Of a DNA stretch of 64,000 nt, positions 9,533 to 18,023 are shown piece by piece (within the stretch, counting starts at the first letter, position 1; the number at the start of each line of letters is the position of its first letter). Both the position numbers and the translations under genes were made by a program. The notes beneath the pieces were generated by a model. It made no database searches, had not been told where the DNA came from, and saw only the letters and a program-made list of their open reading frames with translations. This DNA is from Sphingobium estronivorans (GTDB taxonomy: Bacteria; Pseudomonadota; Alphaproteobacteria; Sphingomonadales; Sphingomonadaceae): the NCBI RefSeq assembly GCF_008692605.1, contig NZ_LFCT01000007.1, forward strand, positions 124,001 through 188,000. Direction: 5' to 3'.

Positions 9533-9591
9533 GGAAAGGAACAAACTGCGCTTTGCTTGACTAGCGAGCGCGGCAGGCTAGTGAGCAACGC

Positions 9592-9653
9592 GGCGATGGA
9601 TTCCGCCTGACCCTACGGGTCGAACCGTTCGAACAGAACTGATGATTCCTACC
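9592..9653 (+). promoter_or_regulatory. Fluoride riboswitch aptamer 2 (upstream of the DUF983 gene)
   Basis: GGCGATGG with its closing ATTCCGCC (9592-9607), then AACCGTTC, GAAC and TGATGATTCCTACC reproduce the fluoride aptamer in order. It is the most divergent copy: the usual short joining segment holds an extra small hairpin (GACCC TAC GGGTC), and the last strand is TTCCTACC instead of CTCCTACC. A second TCGAACCGTTCG occurs at about 9699 and could compete with the aptamer. The leader to the start codon at 9789 contains no obvious ORF. Confidence 0.85.
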
Positions 9654-9788
9654 CCTGCAACCAGCCGGAGGTGGAGAGTCGTGTCAGTCGAAGATTAGTC
9701 GAACCGTTCGCAGCTCGAACTGCTCTCCATCCTCCCATCATCACGGGCGCCGCTGCCCGCAATGCTCGCGTGCGCCCCGGAGTCCTTT

Positions 9789-10217
9789 ATGCAAGAAGTT
9801 TCACCTATCCTTGCCGGCCTTGCCGGCCGCTGTCCCGCCTGTGGCAAGGGCAAGCTCTATCACGGATATCTGCACCTCGTCGAAACCTGCGACAATTGCT
9901 CGGCCCGCCTCTCGCACGCAGATGCAGAGGATGCTCCCGTCACCTTCATGCTGATCCTGGTCGGCGGCGTCGGGATGCTAGGCATCGTGATCAGCATCGT
10001 CGGCTACAATCTTCCCGCATGGCTGGTCCTTGCCATCTGGGCGCCGCTGATCCTCATCCTGTCGGTCGCGGTATTGCCGCCGTGCAAGGGCGTGTTGGTC
10101 GGGCTACAATATAAATACAAGGCCGGCGAGCATTCTACGCACGGGCGCCTGGACCCGAAAGCAGCCGATCATCATGAGCAGCAAACGCCTCGAGCGCCCG
10201 ACGCTTCCTCCCACTAG
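9789..10217 (+). CDS. DUF983 membrane protein
   Basis: The 142-residue product starts with a short zinc-ribbon-like part (GRCPACGKGKLY and ETCDNC, two CxxC pairs within the first 40 residues). Two membrane helices follow (about 55-80 and 84-105), and then a VLPPCKGVLVGLQYK segment typical of the DUF983 family. Its function is unknown. The ATG at 9789 follows GGAG by six bases. It is the only gene behind aptamer 2 and its end overlaps the convergent MutS-like gene by four bases. Confidence 0.88.
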   Translation: MQEVSPILAGLAGRCPACGKGKLYHGYLHLVETCDNCSARLSHADAEDAPVTFMLILVGGVGMLGIVISIVGYNLPAWLVLAIWAPLILILSVAVLPPCKGVLVGLQYKYKAGEHSTHGRLDPKAADHHEQQTPRAPDASSH

Positions 10218-11842
10218 GCAGGCGCCACAGGGGTCTCGGACGCGTCCTCGAAGATCTTGCGATACAGATCTTCGCCGAAGCTGGTCCGGAGCGGCTCGCC
10301 GACTAGGATACGGAACGAGCGCTGACCCTGCTCGTCCCGATCGGCGCGTAGGAACAGTGCGGTGGGATCGTCGCGTCCGGCGGCGCGGTGCGCATATTCG
10401 AAAAGATGGGTCACAAAGATCACCCGACCGCCAGCGGCGCGCAGGGCCTCGACCACCTCATCGGCGATGTCGGACCCCTCGCGCTCGCTGGTCGAGGCGA
10501 AGGACTCGTTCAGCAGGACGAGCGCACCCGGCTGGAAATGATCGACGATGGCGTTCATCCGCGCCAGCTCCTCATCGAACTTGCCGCTCACCAACGCCGC
10601 ATCTTCCTCCCGCTTGTAGTGCGTCAGAATGCCTGTGCAGAGGCTGCCGGCATAGCTGCCGGCACACACGAACATCCCGCATTGCGCCATCATCTGCGCG
10701 ACGCCCAGCGAGCGAAGAAGCATAGACTTCCCGCCCTGGTTTGCGCCGGTGATCGTCACCAGGGTGCAGCCGTCGGCGTGAACGTCGTTCGCGACGACGC
10801 GACCTTCCAGCCTCAACCCTAGGGACGGCTCGTAAAGCCCGTCGCAGGCAAGGGCAGGGCTGGGTCGCGACATATCGGGCATGCAGGTCGCAAGGCCCGC
10901 GCTGGCGAGCGCATCATGCAGGGTGACACAGCCCACATAGAATGCGGTCTCCGCGCGCAGCATCTCGAAGAAGTCGCGGATGTGGAGCGCGGCGTCGCCG
11001 AGCGCCTTCGCCGCGATCGCGACGCCGCGATTGCCGAACTCCCGCAAGGCCCGATTGCCCGATTCATCGTTCGGCGCGATCGAGAAACCATAGGGGCCCA
11101 TCTCTTCTCGGAAGAAGGATGGAAACCAGCGGCGCAGAAAGCGCTGCCACCAGCTTTCGATCCGGACCGGCGGCTCGTGCAGGAGATAGTGCCCCGGAAG
11201 ATTGCCGCCCTCGAGCTGGGCGCTCATCGTCATGCCGTCGCGCAGCCGCAACTGAGAGAGCTGTTCCCCCAAACGCGTGACATAATCTTCGCTGAGGTCC
11301 GTCTCGATCATCGAGAAGAAGCGCAGCCAGCCCGGTGCGCTGAAATGGCTCGCCGCGCCGCGGGCGAGGCTGCGCAGCTTCGCGATGACGCCAAGCGTGT
11401 CCCGCAGCAGGTCGATGGCCCAGTGCAGCACCGTATCGGGATAGTCACGCGACAGGGTGCCGAGGAAATGGTGCCGGTGCAGCTCGACGGCCTCGATCGC
11501 GAGCGTGCGCAAGGCGCGGATGGTGTCGGGGTTGGCAAGGGCGTCGGCGAGCATCGCCTGCCGGTAGCGGATCGTGTCGAGGTCGTTTGTCGCGCCGGTC
11601 AGCAGCTCGCGCTCCGCGACCACGAAAACGTCGTCGGCGTCGCCCGCGATGGTCGCGAAGAGGGGTGCCAGACCGAGATCCTGGATCAGCGTGTCGGCAT
11701 TCCAGGGGAACGCCCGATCAGGGTGGAAATCATCGATATCATAGGCCCTGCGGCCCGTTCGCTTGCTCTCGCGCAGCGCGGTCGCACGCGATGCCCACCA
11801 CCAGTCGCTGTCTCGATCGGGATAGAGGAGCCAGGTCTTCAT
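10214..11842 (-). CDS. MutS-related ATPase A (no mismatch-recognition domain)
   Basis: The 542-residue protein has a helical core/lever region and a C-terminal MutS-type ATPase domain: Walker A GANQGGKS (366-373), Walker B-like VLLNES (442-447) and a final VTHL (477-480). The Walker B Asp of canonical MutS (DE) is Asn here, while the catalytic Glu is kept. There is no N-terminal mismatch-binding domain and no Smr nuclease domain, so it is not a standard repair MutS. Its ATG overlaps the stop of the partner gene in an ATGA, which suggests the two form a heterodimer. Both are governed by fluoride aptamer 3. The biological role is not known. Confidence 0.85.
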   Translation of the reverse strand: MKTWLLYPDRDSDWWWASRATALRESKRTGRRAYDIDDFHPDRAFPWNADTLIQDLGLAPLFATIAGDADDVFVVAERELLTGATNDLDTIRYRQAMLADALANPDTIRALRTLAIEAVELHRHHFLGTLSRDYPDTVLHWAIDLLRDTLGVIAKLRSLARGAASHFSAPGWLRFFSMIETDLSEDYVTRLGEQLSQLRLRDGMTMSAQLEGGNLPGHYLLHEPPVRIESWWQRFLRRWFPSFFREEMGPYGFSIAPNDESGNRALREFGNRGVAIAAKALGDAALHIRDFFEMLRAETAFYVGCVTLHDALASAGLATCMPDMSRPSPALACDGLYEPSLGLRLEGRVVANDVHADGCTLVTITGANQGGKSMLLRSLGVAQMMAQCGMFVCAGSYAGSLCTGILTHYKREEDAALVSGKFDEELARMNAIVDHFQPGALVLLNESFASTSEREGSDIADEVVEALRAAGGRVIFVTHLFEYAHRAAGRDDPTALFLRADRDEQGQRSFRILVGEPLRTSFGEDLYRKIFEDASETPVAPA

Positions 11843-13437
11843 GACTTCAGCCGCTCCTCGATCTGCTGGCGCGTCAGGCCATATTTGCGCGCGATCGCCC
11901 GCGCATAGGCGAGCCCGTCAGCCTCTCGGCGTTCGACGCGATAGGTCCGGCGAGTCGGATCCTCGGGATCGACGCCGCTGACCATGCTGACCATCGTGTC
12001 GCTGAGCTCGCTCAGGCCGTCGATGAAGCTGACCCAGACGCAGAGCAGATCGAGCTCGACGAGCCGCGCCGTGACCTTCTCGCTCAGCATCCTGGCATCG
12101 CGAAACGTCGTCGAGGCGAACAGCTCGTTCATAATGATGATGCTCTCGGGGCGTGCCGCATCGAGGATCGCATGCATCCGCACCAACTCGTCCTGCAGCT
12201 TCCCGTTCGGGCTGGCGGCGATCTCGCGCCGCTCGAAATGTGTGAAGATCCGGTCGAAGAGGTGGAGCCGGGCCGATCGTCCCGGAACCGGCAAGCCTAG
12301 GCAGGCGAGATGATGAAGCTGGCCGAACTGCCGTGCGAAGGTGGTCTTGCCGCCCTGGTTCGGCCCCGAGACGATGAAGATGCGTTCACGCCCTTCGAGC
12401 CGAAAACTGTTCGGAACGACCGTTTCGCTGGAGCCTATGAGCTTTCGGGCGAGCGACAGGTCGAAGCAATCGTCGGCATGGACGTCCTTCGCTTCGATCA
12501 CTTCGGGCAGGCAGAAAGCGAGCCCACCCTCGCATAGCGGCGCGATCCAATCCAGATACGCCATGTAGAACTGGATCTCACGGTCGAAGGACGCGACCAG
12601 ATCGTCGTAGAAATGCAGTCCATAGTCGGTGACGAAACTCTTGAGCGCCCCGAACGGGTCAGGAAAGGCCCGCGCGACTTCGTCAAGGATACGCCCTTCG
12701 ATATAGTTGAGTTCGGCGCCGCCCTCCGCGTGGAACGAGAAGGCGCCTTCGCCGCCCTGCGCGAAGCGGGCATAGCTCTCGGCGATCATCGCGCCATAGT
12801 CGGCCTGGCCGTCAAACGGGTCGATCCGGACATGAAGGTCCCGGATCATGATGGTGAAGCGCACGCCGGCGAGCGCATCCAACACGTCATGGGCCCGAGC
12901 GCGCATGGTCTGGAACGGCTCGGCCGCCAAATAGGCCTTCAGATAGGTTCGCCACAGGTTCATGCCCTGCGACTGCGGCGGGTGGGCGTTCAGATCCGTC
13001 TCGAATTGCACGAGGCCATCACAATAGGCGCATGCCGCGTCGATCAGGCTCGCTTGCTTCTGGAGGTGGTGTCGATGTTTGTCCGCCTGGGCCAGCTTGT
13101 CGCGCATCTGCTCCATGGCTGCCGCAAAGGCGCTCACAGCCGCGTGTTGCTCCTCGCGCTGTAGATCGCGCACGACCGCCTGGCGAAAGCCGACATCCTC
13201 CAAACTGCTCAGCGGCCGATGGAAGAAGGTGGCGAGCCGGTAATGGTCGCGCCCCTCGATCGCGCCGGCGATGATCTGATCGAGCGAGAGATCGACGAAA
13301 TAATCCGGCTGCGGTACTTCCTCTTCGCGCGCCTGCTGGTCGGCGAAGAGAATCGAGCCAAAACGGACCCGTGGGGAAGGGCCTGCAGCAGAATCGGGCG
13401 TGGCGGTTTCGACGAGGCGCGCGGCGCGCGAATCCAT
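11839..13437 (-). CDS. MutS-related ATPase B, partner of A
   Basis: The 532-residue product shares the plan of its neighbour: a helical core and a C-terminal MutS-like ATPase domain with Walker A GPNQGGKT (358-365) and Walker B-like IIIMNELFAST (433-443). As in protein A the Walker B Asp is Asn. No mismatch-recognition domain is present. Translation starts at the ATG at 13437, six bases after AGGAG; this binding site is complementary to the last strand of fluoride aptamer 3. It is the first gene of a two-gene unit. A role in protecting or remodelling nucleic acid during fluoride stress is inference. Confidence 0.85.
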   Translation of the reverse strand: MDSRAARLVETATPDSAAGPSPRVRFGSILFADQQAREEEVPQPDYFVDLSLDQIIAGAIEGRDHYRLATFFHRPLSSLEDVGFRQAVVRDLQREEQHAAVSAFAAAMEQMRDKLAQADKHRHHLQKQASLIDAACAYCDGLVQFETDLNAHPPQSQGMNLWRTYLKAYLAAEPFQTMRARAHDVLDALAGVRFTIMIRDLHVRIDPFDGQADYGAMIAESYARFAQGGEGAFSFHAEGGAELNYIEGRILDEVARAFPDPFGALKSFVTDYGLHFYDDLVASFDREIQFYMAYLDWIAPLCEGGLAFCLPEVIEAKDVHADDCFDLSLARKLIGSSETVVPNSFRLEGRERIFIVSGPNQGGKTTFARQFGQLHHLACLGLPVPGRSARLHLFDRIFTHFERREIAASPNGKLQDELVRMHAILDAARPESIIIMNELFASTTFRDARMLSEKVTARLVELDLLCVWVSFIDGLSELSDTMVSMVSGVDPEDPTRRTYRVERREADGLAYARAIARKYGLTRQQIEERLKS

Positions 13438-13443
13438 GGCGTG

Positions 13444-13473
13444 CTCCTACCGGGGTCAACAGTTCGGTAGGAG
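13444..13473 (-). promoter_or_regulatory. Switching helix: aptamer 3 strand versus Shine-Dalgarno
   Basis: On the minus strand CTCCTACC (13473-13466), the last strand of the aptamer, is followed 14 bases later by GGTAGGAG (13451-13444), its exact complement. The second copy contains the AGGAG ribosome binding site six bases before the ATG at 13437. The two helices exclude each other, so the aptamer fold would free the binding site. Confidence 0.8.
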
Positions 13474-13518
13474 TCATCAGCCCCAAGAGGCGGTTGGTTC
13501 AGGCGGACTCCATCGCCC
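13466..13518 (-). promoter_or_regulatory. Fluoride riboswitch aptamer 3 (upstream of the MutS-like pair)
   Basis: Read on the minus strand the segment runs GGCGATGG, GTCCGCC, AACCGCC, GGGGCTGATGA and CTCCTACC, the conserved fluoride-aptamer blocks in order. It ends 28 bases before the MutS-like B start. It is divergent from aptamer 4, with about 110 bases between the two that must hold both promoters. Confidence 0.93.
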
Positions 13519-13631
13519 AGTCTCACAATTGTTCAAACGACCAGGCGTTCCCCGGTGCAGACTTCTCAGCCTCCGTTTCAGCGACTCAACGGTCGCAATT
13601 CAAGTCCGGCTGTCCTATAGCATCTGGTGAA

Positions 13632-13680
13632 GGGATGGGGTTCCCCTTTGTAAAAGCCGTCGTGGCTGATGACTCCTGCC
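13632..13680 (+). promoter_or_regulatory. Fluoride riboswitch aptamer 4 (upstream of HEAT protein and H+-ATPase)
   Basis: GGGATGGGGTTCCCC, an A-rich joining segment, AGCCGTCGTGGCTGATGA and CTCCTGCC match the aptamer. The AACCGCC block is altered to AAAGCCG, but its partner GGCTGATGA still pairs. The leader ends 28 bases before the ATG at 13709. Confidence 0.9.
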
Positions 13681-13700
13681 AATAGCGCCCATGGCGGGAG
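13673..13700 (+). promoter_or_regulatory. Switching helix: aptamer 4 strand versus Shine-Dalgarno
   Basis: CTCCTGCC (13673-13680) can pair along its whole length with GGCGGGAG (13693-13700), using one G-U pair. The right arm includes GGGAG, the binding site for the ATG at 13709. Compared with aptamer 3 the A-to-G change in the left arm is matched by a T-to-C change in the right arm (offset by a wobble), so the pairing is kept while the bases change. Confidence 0.75.
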
Positions 13701-13708
13701 TATTGTTC

Positions 13709-14617
13709 ATGTCGCTTGAACCACAAGCCTCGGATATCCGCGAAGAGCCGGCCGATCATCCAGCTCTCGATGACACCTCCCAAGCGAAACGCATTGTCGA
13801 GCGGCTTCGGCGCCTCCACGATGGCGAGCAGGCGCTGGGCGATGTCGTTGCCCTCGGCGCCGCGGCGCGCGCGCCGCTCGAGACGTTGCTGGTCGAGCGC
13901 GAGCCGAGCGGCATCTACCAACCTCGCGTGCTGGCCGCTCGCGCGCTCGGCGCGATCCACGCCTATGACATCCTGCTCGATTTCCTGCACCACCCGCGTT
14001 TCCCTTCGAGCCCGGTCGAATATGCGGGCGAGGAGGCGGTGGTGAACGGAGCAGCCGAGGTTCTCGCGCTGCATCGATTTGAACCCGCCTTCGAGACGCT
14101 CCGCGAGATCGTGGCGACAAGGCCGCATTTGATCGGCGTCGTCCATGCCCTCGCGACCTTCGAAAGGACGACTGCAATTCCCGAACTGCTCGCGGCGCTG
14201 GGGGACGATGGCAGCCGCCACGCGGCCGAAGAAGGGTTGCTGCGCATCGGGCCGCCCGCCCGCGCGGCATTGGTCGAGCGCGTCGAACAGCTCTCGAGGG
14301 ACAAGTCGGCCGCGTTCGAAACCAACGTCCGGCATCGGCACGCCATGCTCCAGCTTCTGATTCAGCTTGGCCTGCCACTCGGAGCCTGGGAGCGGCTCGC
14401 CCCGCTCATGGCGGCGCCCGACGCACGCGTCGCCGCGGCAGCGTGCGGTATCGCGCTGTTGCATGGACCGCACGCGGCTCGCGACAAGGCGGCGCACACC
14501 CTGGCTAGGCTGGCACGGCGCGGCGACCTGCGGCTGCGCATAGAGATCGAGGCGATCTTGCATCAGGACGCTGCGTTGCGGGGGCTCTCACTCGAAACCA
14601 GGAGCACCAAGATTTGA
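13709..14617 (+). CDS. HEAT-repeat protein
   Basis: The 302-residue product is a chain of short Ala/Leu-rich helix pairs, for example ALGAIHAYDILLDFL, ALATFERTTAIPELLAAL and AAACGIALLHG, spaced 30-40 residues apart. This is the look of HEAT or PBS-lyase-type repeats, which act as protein-binding scaffolds. No catalytic motif or signal peptide is visible. The ATG at 13709 was chosen over an in-frame ATG at 13691 because the latter would lie inside the switching helix and has no binding site. Its stop overlaps the next start (TTGA). The partner it scaffolds may be the small protein or the ATPase encoded next. Confidence 0.8.
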   Translation: MSLEPQASDIREEPADHPALDDTSQAKRIVERLRRLHDGEQALGDVVALGAAARAPLETLLVEREPSGIYQPRVLAARALGAIHAYDILLDFLHHPRFPSSPVEYAGEEAVVNGAAEVLALHRFEPAFETLREIVATRPHLIGVVHALATFERTTAIPELLAALGDDGSRHAAEEGLLRIGPPARAALVERVEQLSRDKSAAFETNVRHRHAMLQLLIQLGLPLGAWERLAPLMAAPDARVAAAACGIALLHGPHAARDKAAHTLARLARRGDLRLRIEIEAILHQDAALRGLSLETRSTKI

Positions 14618-14949
14618 AAAGTCTTGCCGACCGATCATTCTTTCGCGTGTTCGATCTCCTGGTCGCCTCGGCCCAACCCAACGGCAGCATCAAGCGACCT
14701 ACCTGGTCTATCGCGGATACCGAATGGGTCCGTGAGAGACACAGCTATGCCGGTCCGAACCATTCCTTTACGATGGAAACGATCCAAGTTCGCCGGACCA
14801 CCGCGCCTCGCTGGACGCTGCTCGTGGTCAAGGAATTCTGGTGGATCGAGTCGCAGGAGAAGCCGCTGCGCGATCTGCGCTGGGCCAAGCTGATCCAGGG
14901 AAACTCACAGGAAGCGCTCAAATGGTTTCGACTGCGGGAGACACGATAG
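14614..14949 (+). CDS. Small protein of unknown function (111 residues)
   Basis: Not recognised. The start is a TTG overlapping the HEAT-protein stop in TTGA, with AGGAG nine bases upstream, so it is coupled to that gene. The product is soluble and basic, with a Trp-rich middle (PRWTLLVVKEFWWIES) and an Arg-rich C-terminus; no signal or membrane segment is visible. It lies two bases before the preferred ATPase start. Its place between a scaffold protein and an ion pump under one fluoride aptamer suggests an accessory role. Confidence 0.65.
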   Translation: MKSLADRSFFRVFDLLVASAQPNGSIKRPTWSIADTEWVRERHSYAGPNHSFTMETIQVRRTTAPRWTLLVVKEFWWIESQEKPLRDLRWAKLIQGNSQEALKWFRLRETR

Positions 14950-14951
14950 CG

Positions 14952-17336
14952 ATGGGCGAGGGGCGTCATATCCCTGCCGGACTCTCGCAAGCCGAAGCCC
15001 GCGCACGTCTCAGCCAATATGGCTTCAACGAAATTCTGGAAGAGCGGCCCAGCCTGGTCCGGGGCATTGCGAAGCGCCTGTGGGGGCCGATACCCTGGAT
15101 GCTCGAAGCCGCGCTCGTCCTCGAGGTGTTGCTGAGAAGGACCGTCGAGCCGACCATCATCGCGGCCTGGTTGCTCTTCAGCGCCGTCCTCGGCGCCATT
15201 CAGGAGCGCCGCGCACGCGCAGCGCTCGATCTCCTGCGCAGCCGTCTTCAGGTGTCCGCCCGAGCCTGTCGCGACGAGAACTGGCTCATACTCCCTGCTC
15301 GCGATCTCGTCCCGGGCGATGTCATCCGCCTCCAGAGCGGCGATCTCGTGCCGGCGGACTGCAATATCCATGAGGGGTCGCTGGAAGTCGACCAGTCCGC
15401 GCTCACAGGAGAATCGACGACGATCACGAGAACCTCCGGCGAGACGATCTATTCCGGCTCGACGACGCGCCGCGGCGCCGCGGTCGCCGTTGTGACGCAA
15501 ACCGGCCCGCGGAGCTATTTCGGACACACGGCAGAATTGCTGCGCACAAGCGGCTCGGCCGGACATCTCGACCGGCTACTGTTCGCCGTGGTCCGCTACC
15601 TTGTCGTGGTGGACGCGGTGCTGGCGGCGGTGCTGATCGCCGTGTTGCTGTGGCGCGGTGCCGATGTGCTGCCGCTCGTTCCCTTCTTCCTCGTGCTCGT
15701 CACCGCAACGGTCCCGGTAACGATGCCGGCGGCCTTCACCGTGGCGAATGCGGTCGAAGCGCGAAGGCTTGCCAATGCCGGCGTGTTGGTGACCGGCCTC
15801 TCAGCGATCCAGGAGGCAGCGACTATGGACGTGCTCTGCATCGACAAGACAGGCACGCTCACGCAGAATCGCCAGTCGGTTGCCTCCGTCGTCTCGCTGA
15901 CCGGAGAGCCCGAAAACGACATATTGGCTTGGGCCGCGACCGCATGCGACGAAACCTCGCAAAGCCCGCTCGACCTTGCGATCCTGCGAGCACTGGACCG
16001 AAGCACCGCCCCCGATCTCGCACGCATGGTCCATACGCCGTTCGATCCGGCCGCCAAGCGCTCCGAGGCCTATGTGCGAAAGGACGGGAATCTCCTCCAT
16101 ATCGTGCTCGGTTCACCGTTGGCGGTTGCGCCGCTGGCCGAACCGCAGCCTGAACTTTCCGCGCGCGTCGACGCGCTAGGGCAATCCGGCGCCCGCGTCC
16201 TAGCCGTGGCCGTGGGGCCAGCGGACGCGCTCACGCTTCGGGGCCTGATTGCGCTCGCGGATACGCCGCGCGAGGATGCCGGCGCGCTCGTGGACGCCTT
16301 GCGAACGCTCGGTGTCCGTCTGCTGATGGTGAGCGGGGATACGATCGCGACGGCGCGGGCGGTGAGCCGGGCGGTGGGGCTGGGGGACCGCTTCGGCGAT
16401 GCGCCTGCGTCGCTGGCCGATCCGCTCCACTATGACGGATTTGCCGGCTTCTTTCCTGAGGACAAGCTCCGACTGGTTCAGACGTTGCAGAAGGCCGGCA
16501 GCGTCACCGGGATGACCGGGGATGGCATCAACGACGCGCCGGCGCTCAAGCAGGCGGAGGTCGGCATCGCTGTCAGCACTGCCTCCGATGTGGCGAAAGC
16601 TGCGGCTCAGGTGGTGCTGACCCACGAAGGGCTGGTGGGGATCGTGGAAGTGGTCTCGGCCGGACGGCGCGTCTACCGGCGCATGTTGACGTGGACGATC
16701 ACCAAGATCGCGCGAACCGTGGAACTCGCGGCCCTGCTGACCATCGGCTATATCGCCACCGGCGTCCTCGTGACGCCGCTGGCCCTGATCGCCGTCATCA
16801 TCGTCCTGAACGACATCGTGACGATCACGCTCGCGACCGATCGGGCATGGATCTCGCCCGTGCCCGAACGCTGGGAGATCAGGGAAATCGCCAAGGTCGC
16901 GGGCGTTATCGCCATCGGTTGGCTCGGCCTCGCCTTTGCGATCCTGTGGGCCGTTCGGGTGCCGCTCGAGCTTCCCGATGAGCAGATCCAGACGCTGATG
17001 TTCGCCTATCTCATGTATTCCGCGCAGGCGACGATCTACCTGACGCGCGTCCGCGACCGTTTCTGGTCGTTCGCACCGAGCCGGTTCGTGGCTGCGGCCA
17101 CCGCGGGAAATATCATCGTTCCATCCGCATTGGGCTATTGGGGCCTGCTGACGGCACCTGTTCCCGCAGCCTATCTGGGTCTCGTGCTTGCCGCGGTGCT
17201 GATCGCCGCCGTCATTCTCGACCAGCTCAAAATCTGGATCTTTCGGCAGAGCGGAATTCTCGGTCGGATCGAGCCGATCAACCTCCCTTCCGCTTCGCCT
17301 TGGCAGCCGGCTGCCGGCGAGCGCGATGGCGGATAG
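14952..17336 (+). CDS. P-type H+-ATPase (PMA-like, type IIIA)
   Basis: About 794 residues with the full P-type set: actuator motif LTGES, membrane helix with VTVPVTMPAA near the fourth segment, phosphorylation motif CIDKTGTLTQN (Asp about 298), hinge TGDGINDAP, and ten predicted membrane segments. The lack of an N-terminal metal-binding domain and the sequence around the fourth helix fit plasma-membrane proton pumps rather than heavy-metal pumps. It would export H+ and so counter acidification when HF enters the cell. The start is uncertain: ATG 14952 lies just after the upstream stop, while ATG 14922 has a good AGGAAG and would overlap the upstream gene. The 3' end overlaps the convergent gene by 59 bases. 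Confidence 0.9.
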   Translation: MGEGRHIPAGLSQAEARARLSQYGFNEILEERPSLVRGIAKRLWGPIPWMLEAALVLEVLLRRTVEPTIIAAWLLFSAVLGAIQERRARAALDLLRSRLQVSARACRDENWLILPARDLVPGDVIRLQSGDLVPADCNIHEGSLEVDQSALTGESTTITRTSGETIYSGSTTRRGAAVAVVTQTGPRSYFGHTAELLRTSGSAGHLDRLLFAVVRYLVVVDAVLAAVLIAVLLWRGADVLPLVPFFLVLVTATVPVTMPAAFTVANAVEARRLANAGVLVTGLSAIQEAATMDVLCIDKTGTLTQNRQSVASVVSLTGEPENDILAWAATACDETSQSPLDLAILRALDRSTAPDLARMVHTPFDPAAKRSEAYVRKDGNLLHIVLGSPLAVAPLAEPQPELSARVDALGQSGARVLAVAVGPADALTLRGLIALADTPREDAGALVDALRTLGVRLLMVSGDTIATARAVSRAVGLGDRFGDAPASLADPLHYDGFAGFFPEDKLRLVQTLQKAGSVTGMTGDGINDAPALKQAEVGIAVSTASDVAKAAAQVVLTHEGLVGIVEVVSAGRRVYRRMLTWTITKIARTVELAALLTIGYIATGVLVTPLALIAVIIVLNDIVTITLATDRAWISPVPERWEIREIAKVAGVIAIGWLGLAFAILWAVRVPLELPDEQIQTLMFAYLMYSAQATIYLTRVRDRFWSFAPSRFVAAATAGNIIVPSALGYWGLLTAPVPAAYLGLVLAAVLIAAVILDQLKIWIFRQSGILGRIEPINLPSASPWQPAAGERDGG

Positions 17337-18015
17337 AGGAAAGGAATCCGCGGCGCTTCGTTTGCGCGGGGGGTGGGGAAAGCAGCACATAGCCGTCCGA
17401 CAGAGCCGTGCAGCGAACGATGGCCGCAAATTTTATCGCACGCGCGGCGCCCAGGCTGCTCGCCGCAATTCCGAGTCCGACGATCAGATCCGGCCATGGC
17501 GACCGTGTCGCCCGGGTGCCCAACGCGGCCAGGACGACCATCGCACCGGTCAGCGCTTTCGGCCAAAGCTTGCGCCGCACCCATGCGCCCAGTGTTTCGG
17601 CGGGCGGCCGCGTGACTGACAACACCAGCGCAACCAGGATGTCGGCAGCGATCGCGCCGCCGCCGATCAGGGCCATGGCAACGGGCGAAGGCACCCGAAA
17701 CACCGACACGCCCCGCCAGGCATCGACGATCAGGAGATCGAACAGGCCCAGCAGGAGCGCCAGCAGTGGGAGCGCGACCATCTTTCTGGCGCGCGGTTGC
17801 CAAATCAGCGCGAGATAGAGGAGCTGAGTGACCGCGGCCTGCTCGAAATGCGCGATCGTGTCGCCGATCACCACGATTGATCCGAACATGACGCCAACGG
17901 TGCCCTCGGCCGCCGTAAACACATAGAGGACCGTCAGCGCCGTGAGCAACGCGTCCTCCGCGGTGCCCAGATGGCCTTCCCCATCGTCCCAGTGCGGCAC
18001 CGGATCGAACATCAT
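17278..18015 (-). CDS. Multi-pass membrane protein, weakly like cation diffusion facilitators
   Basis: The 245-residue product has about six hydrophobic segments between residues 20 and 200 and a basic C-terminal tail (RRGFLSSIRHRARRQPAAKAKRKGG-type composition). The helix order and the VVIGDTIAHFEQA segment recall the membrane part of cation diffusion facilitators, but I cannot identify the metal site, so function is open. Two adjacent ATGs (18015 and 18012) follow GGGATAGG; the first is used. It is the last gene of the ten-gene operon led by aptamer 5, eight bases after the previous stop, and its end overlaps the convergent H+-ATPase gene. Confidence 0.6.
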   Translation of the reverse strand: MMFDPVPHWDDGEGHLGTAEDALLTALTVLYVFTAAEGTVGVMFGSIVVIGDTIAHFEQAAVTQLLYLALIWQPRARKMVALPLLALLLGLFDLLIVDAWRGVSVFRVPSPVAMALIGGGAIAADILVALVLSVTRPPAETLGAWVRRKLWPKALTGAMVVLAALGTRATRSPWPDLIVGLGIAASSLGAARAIKFAAIVRCTALSDGYVLLSPPPAQTKRRGFLSSIRHRARRQPAAKAKRKGG

Positions 18016-18023
18016 GGCTGGAC

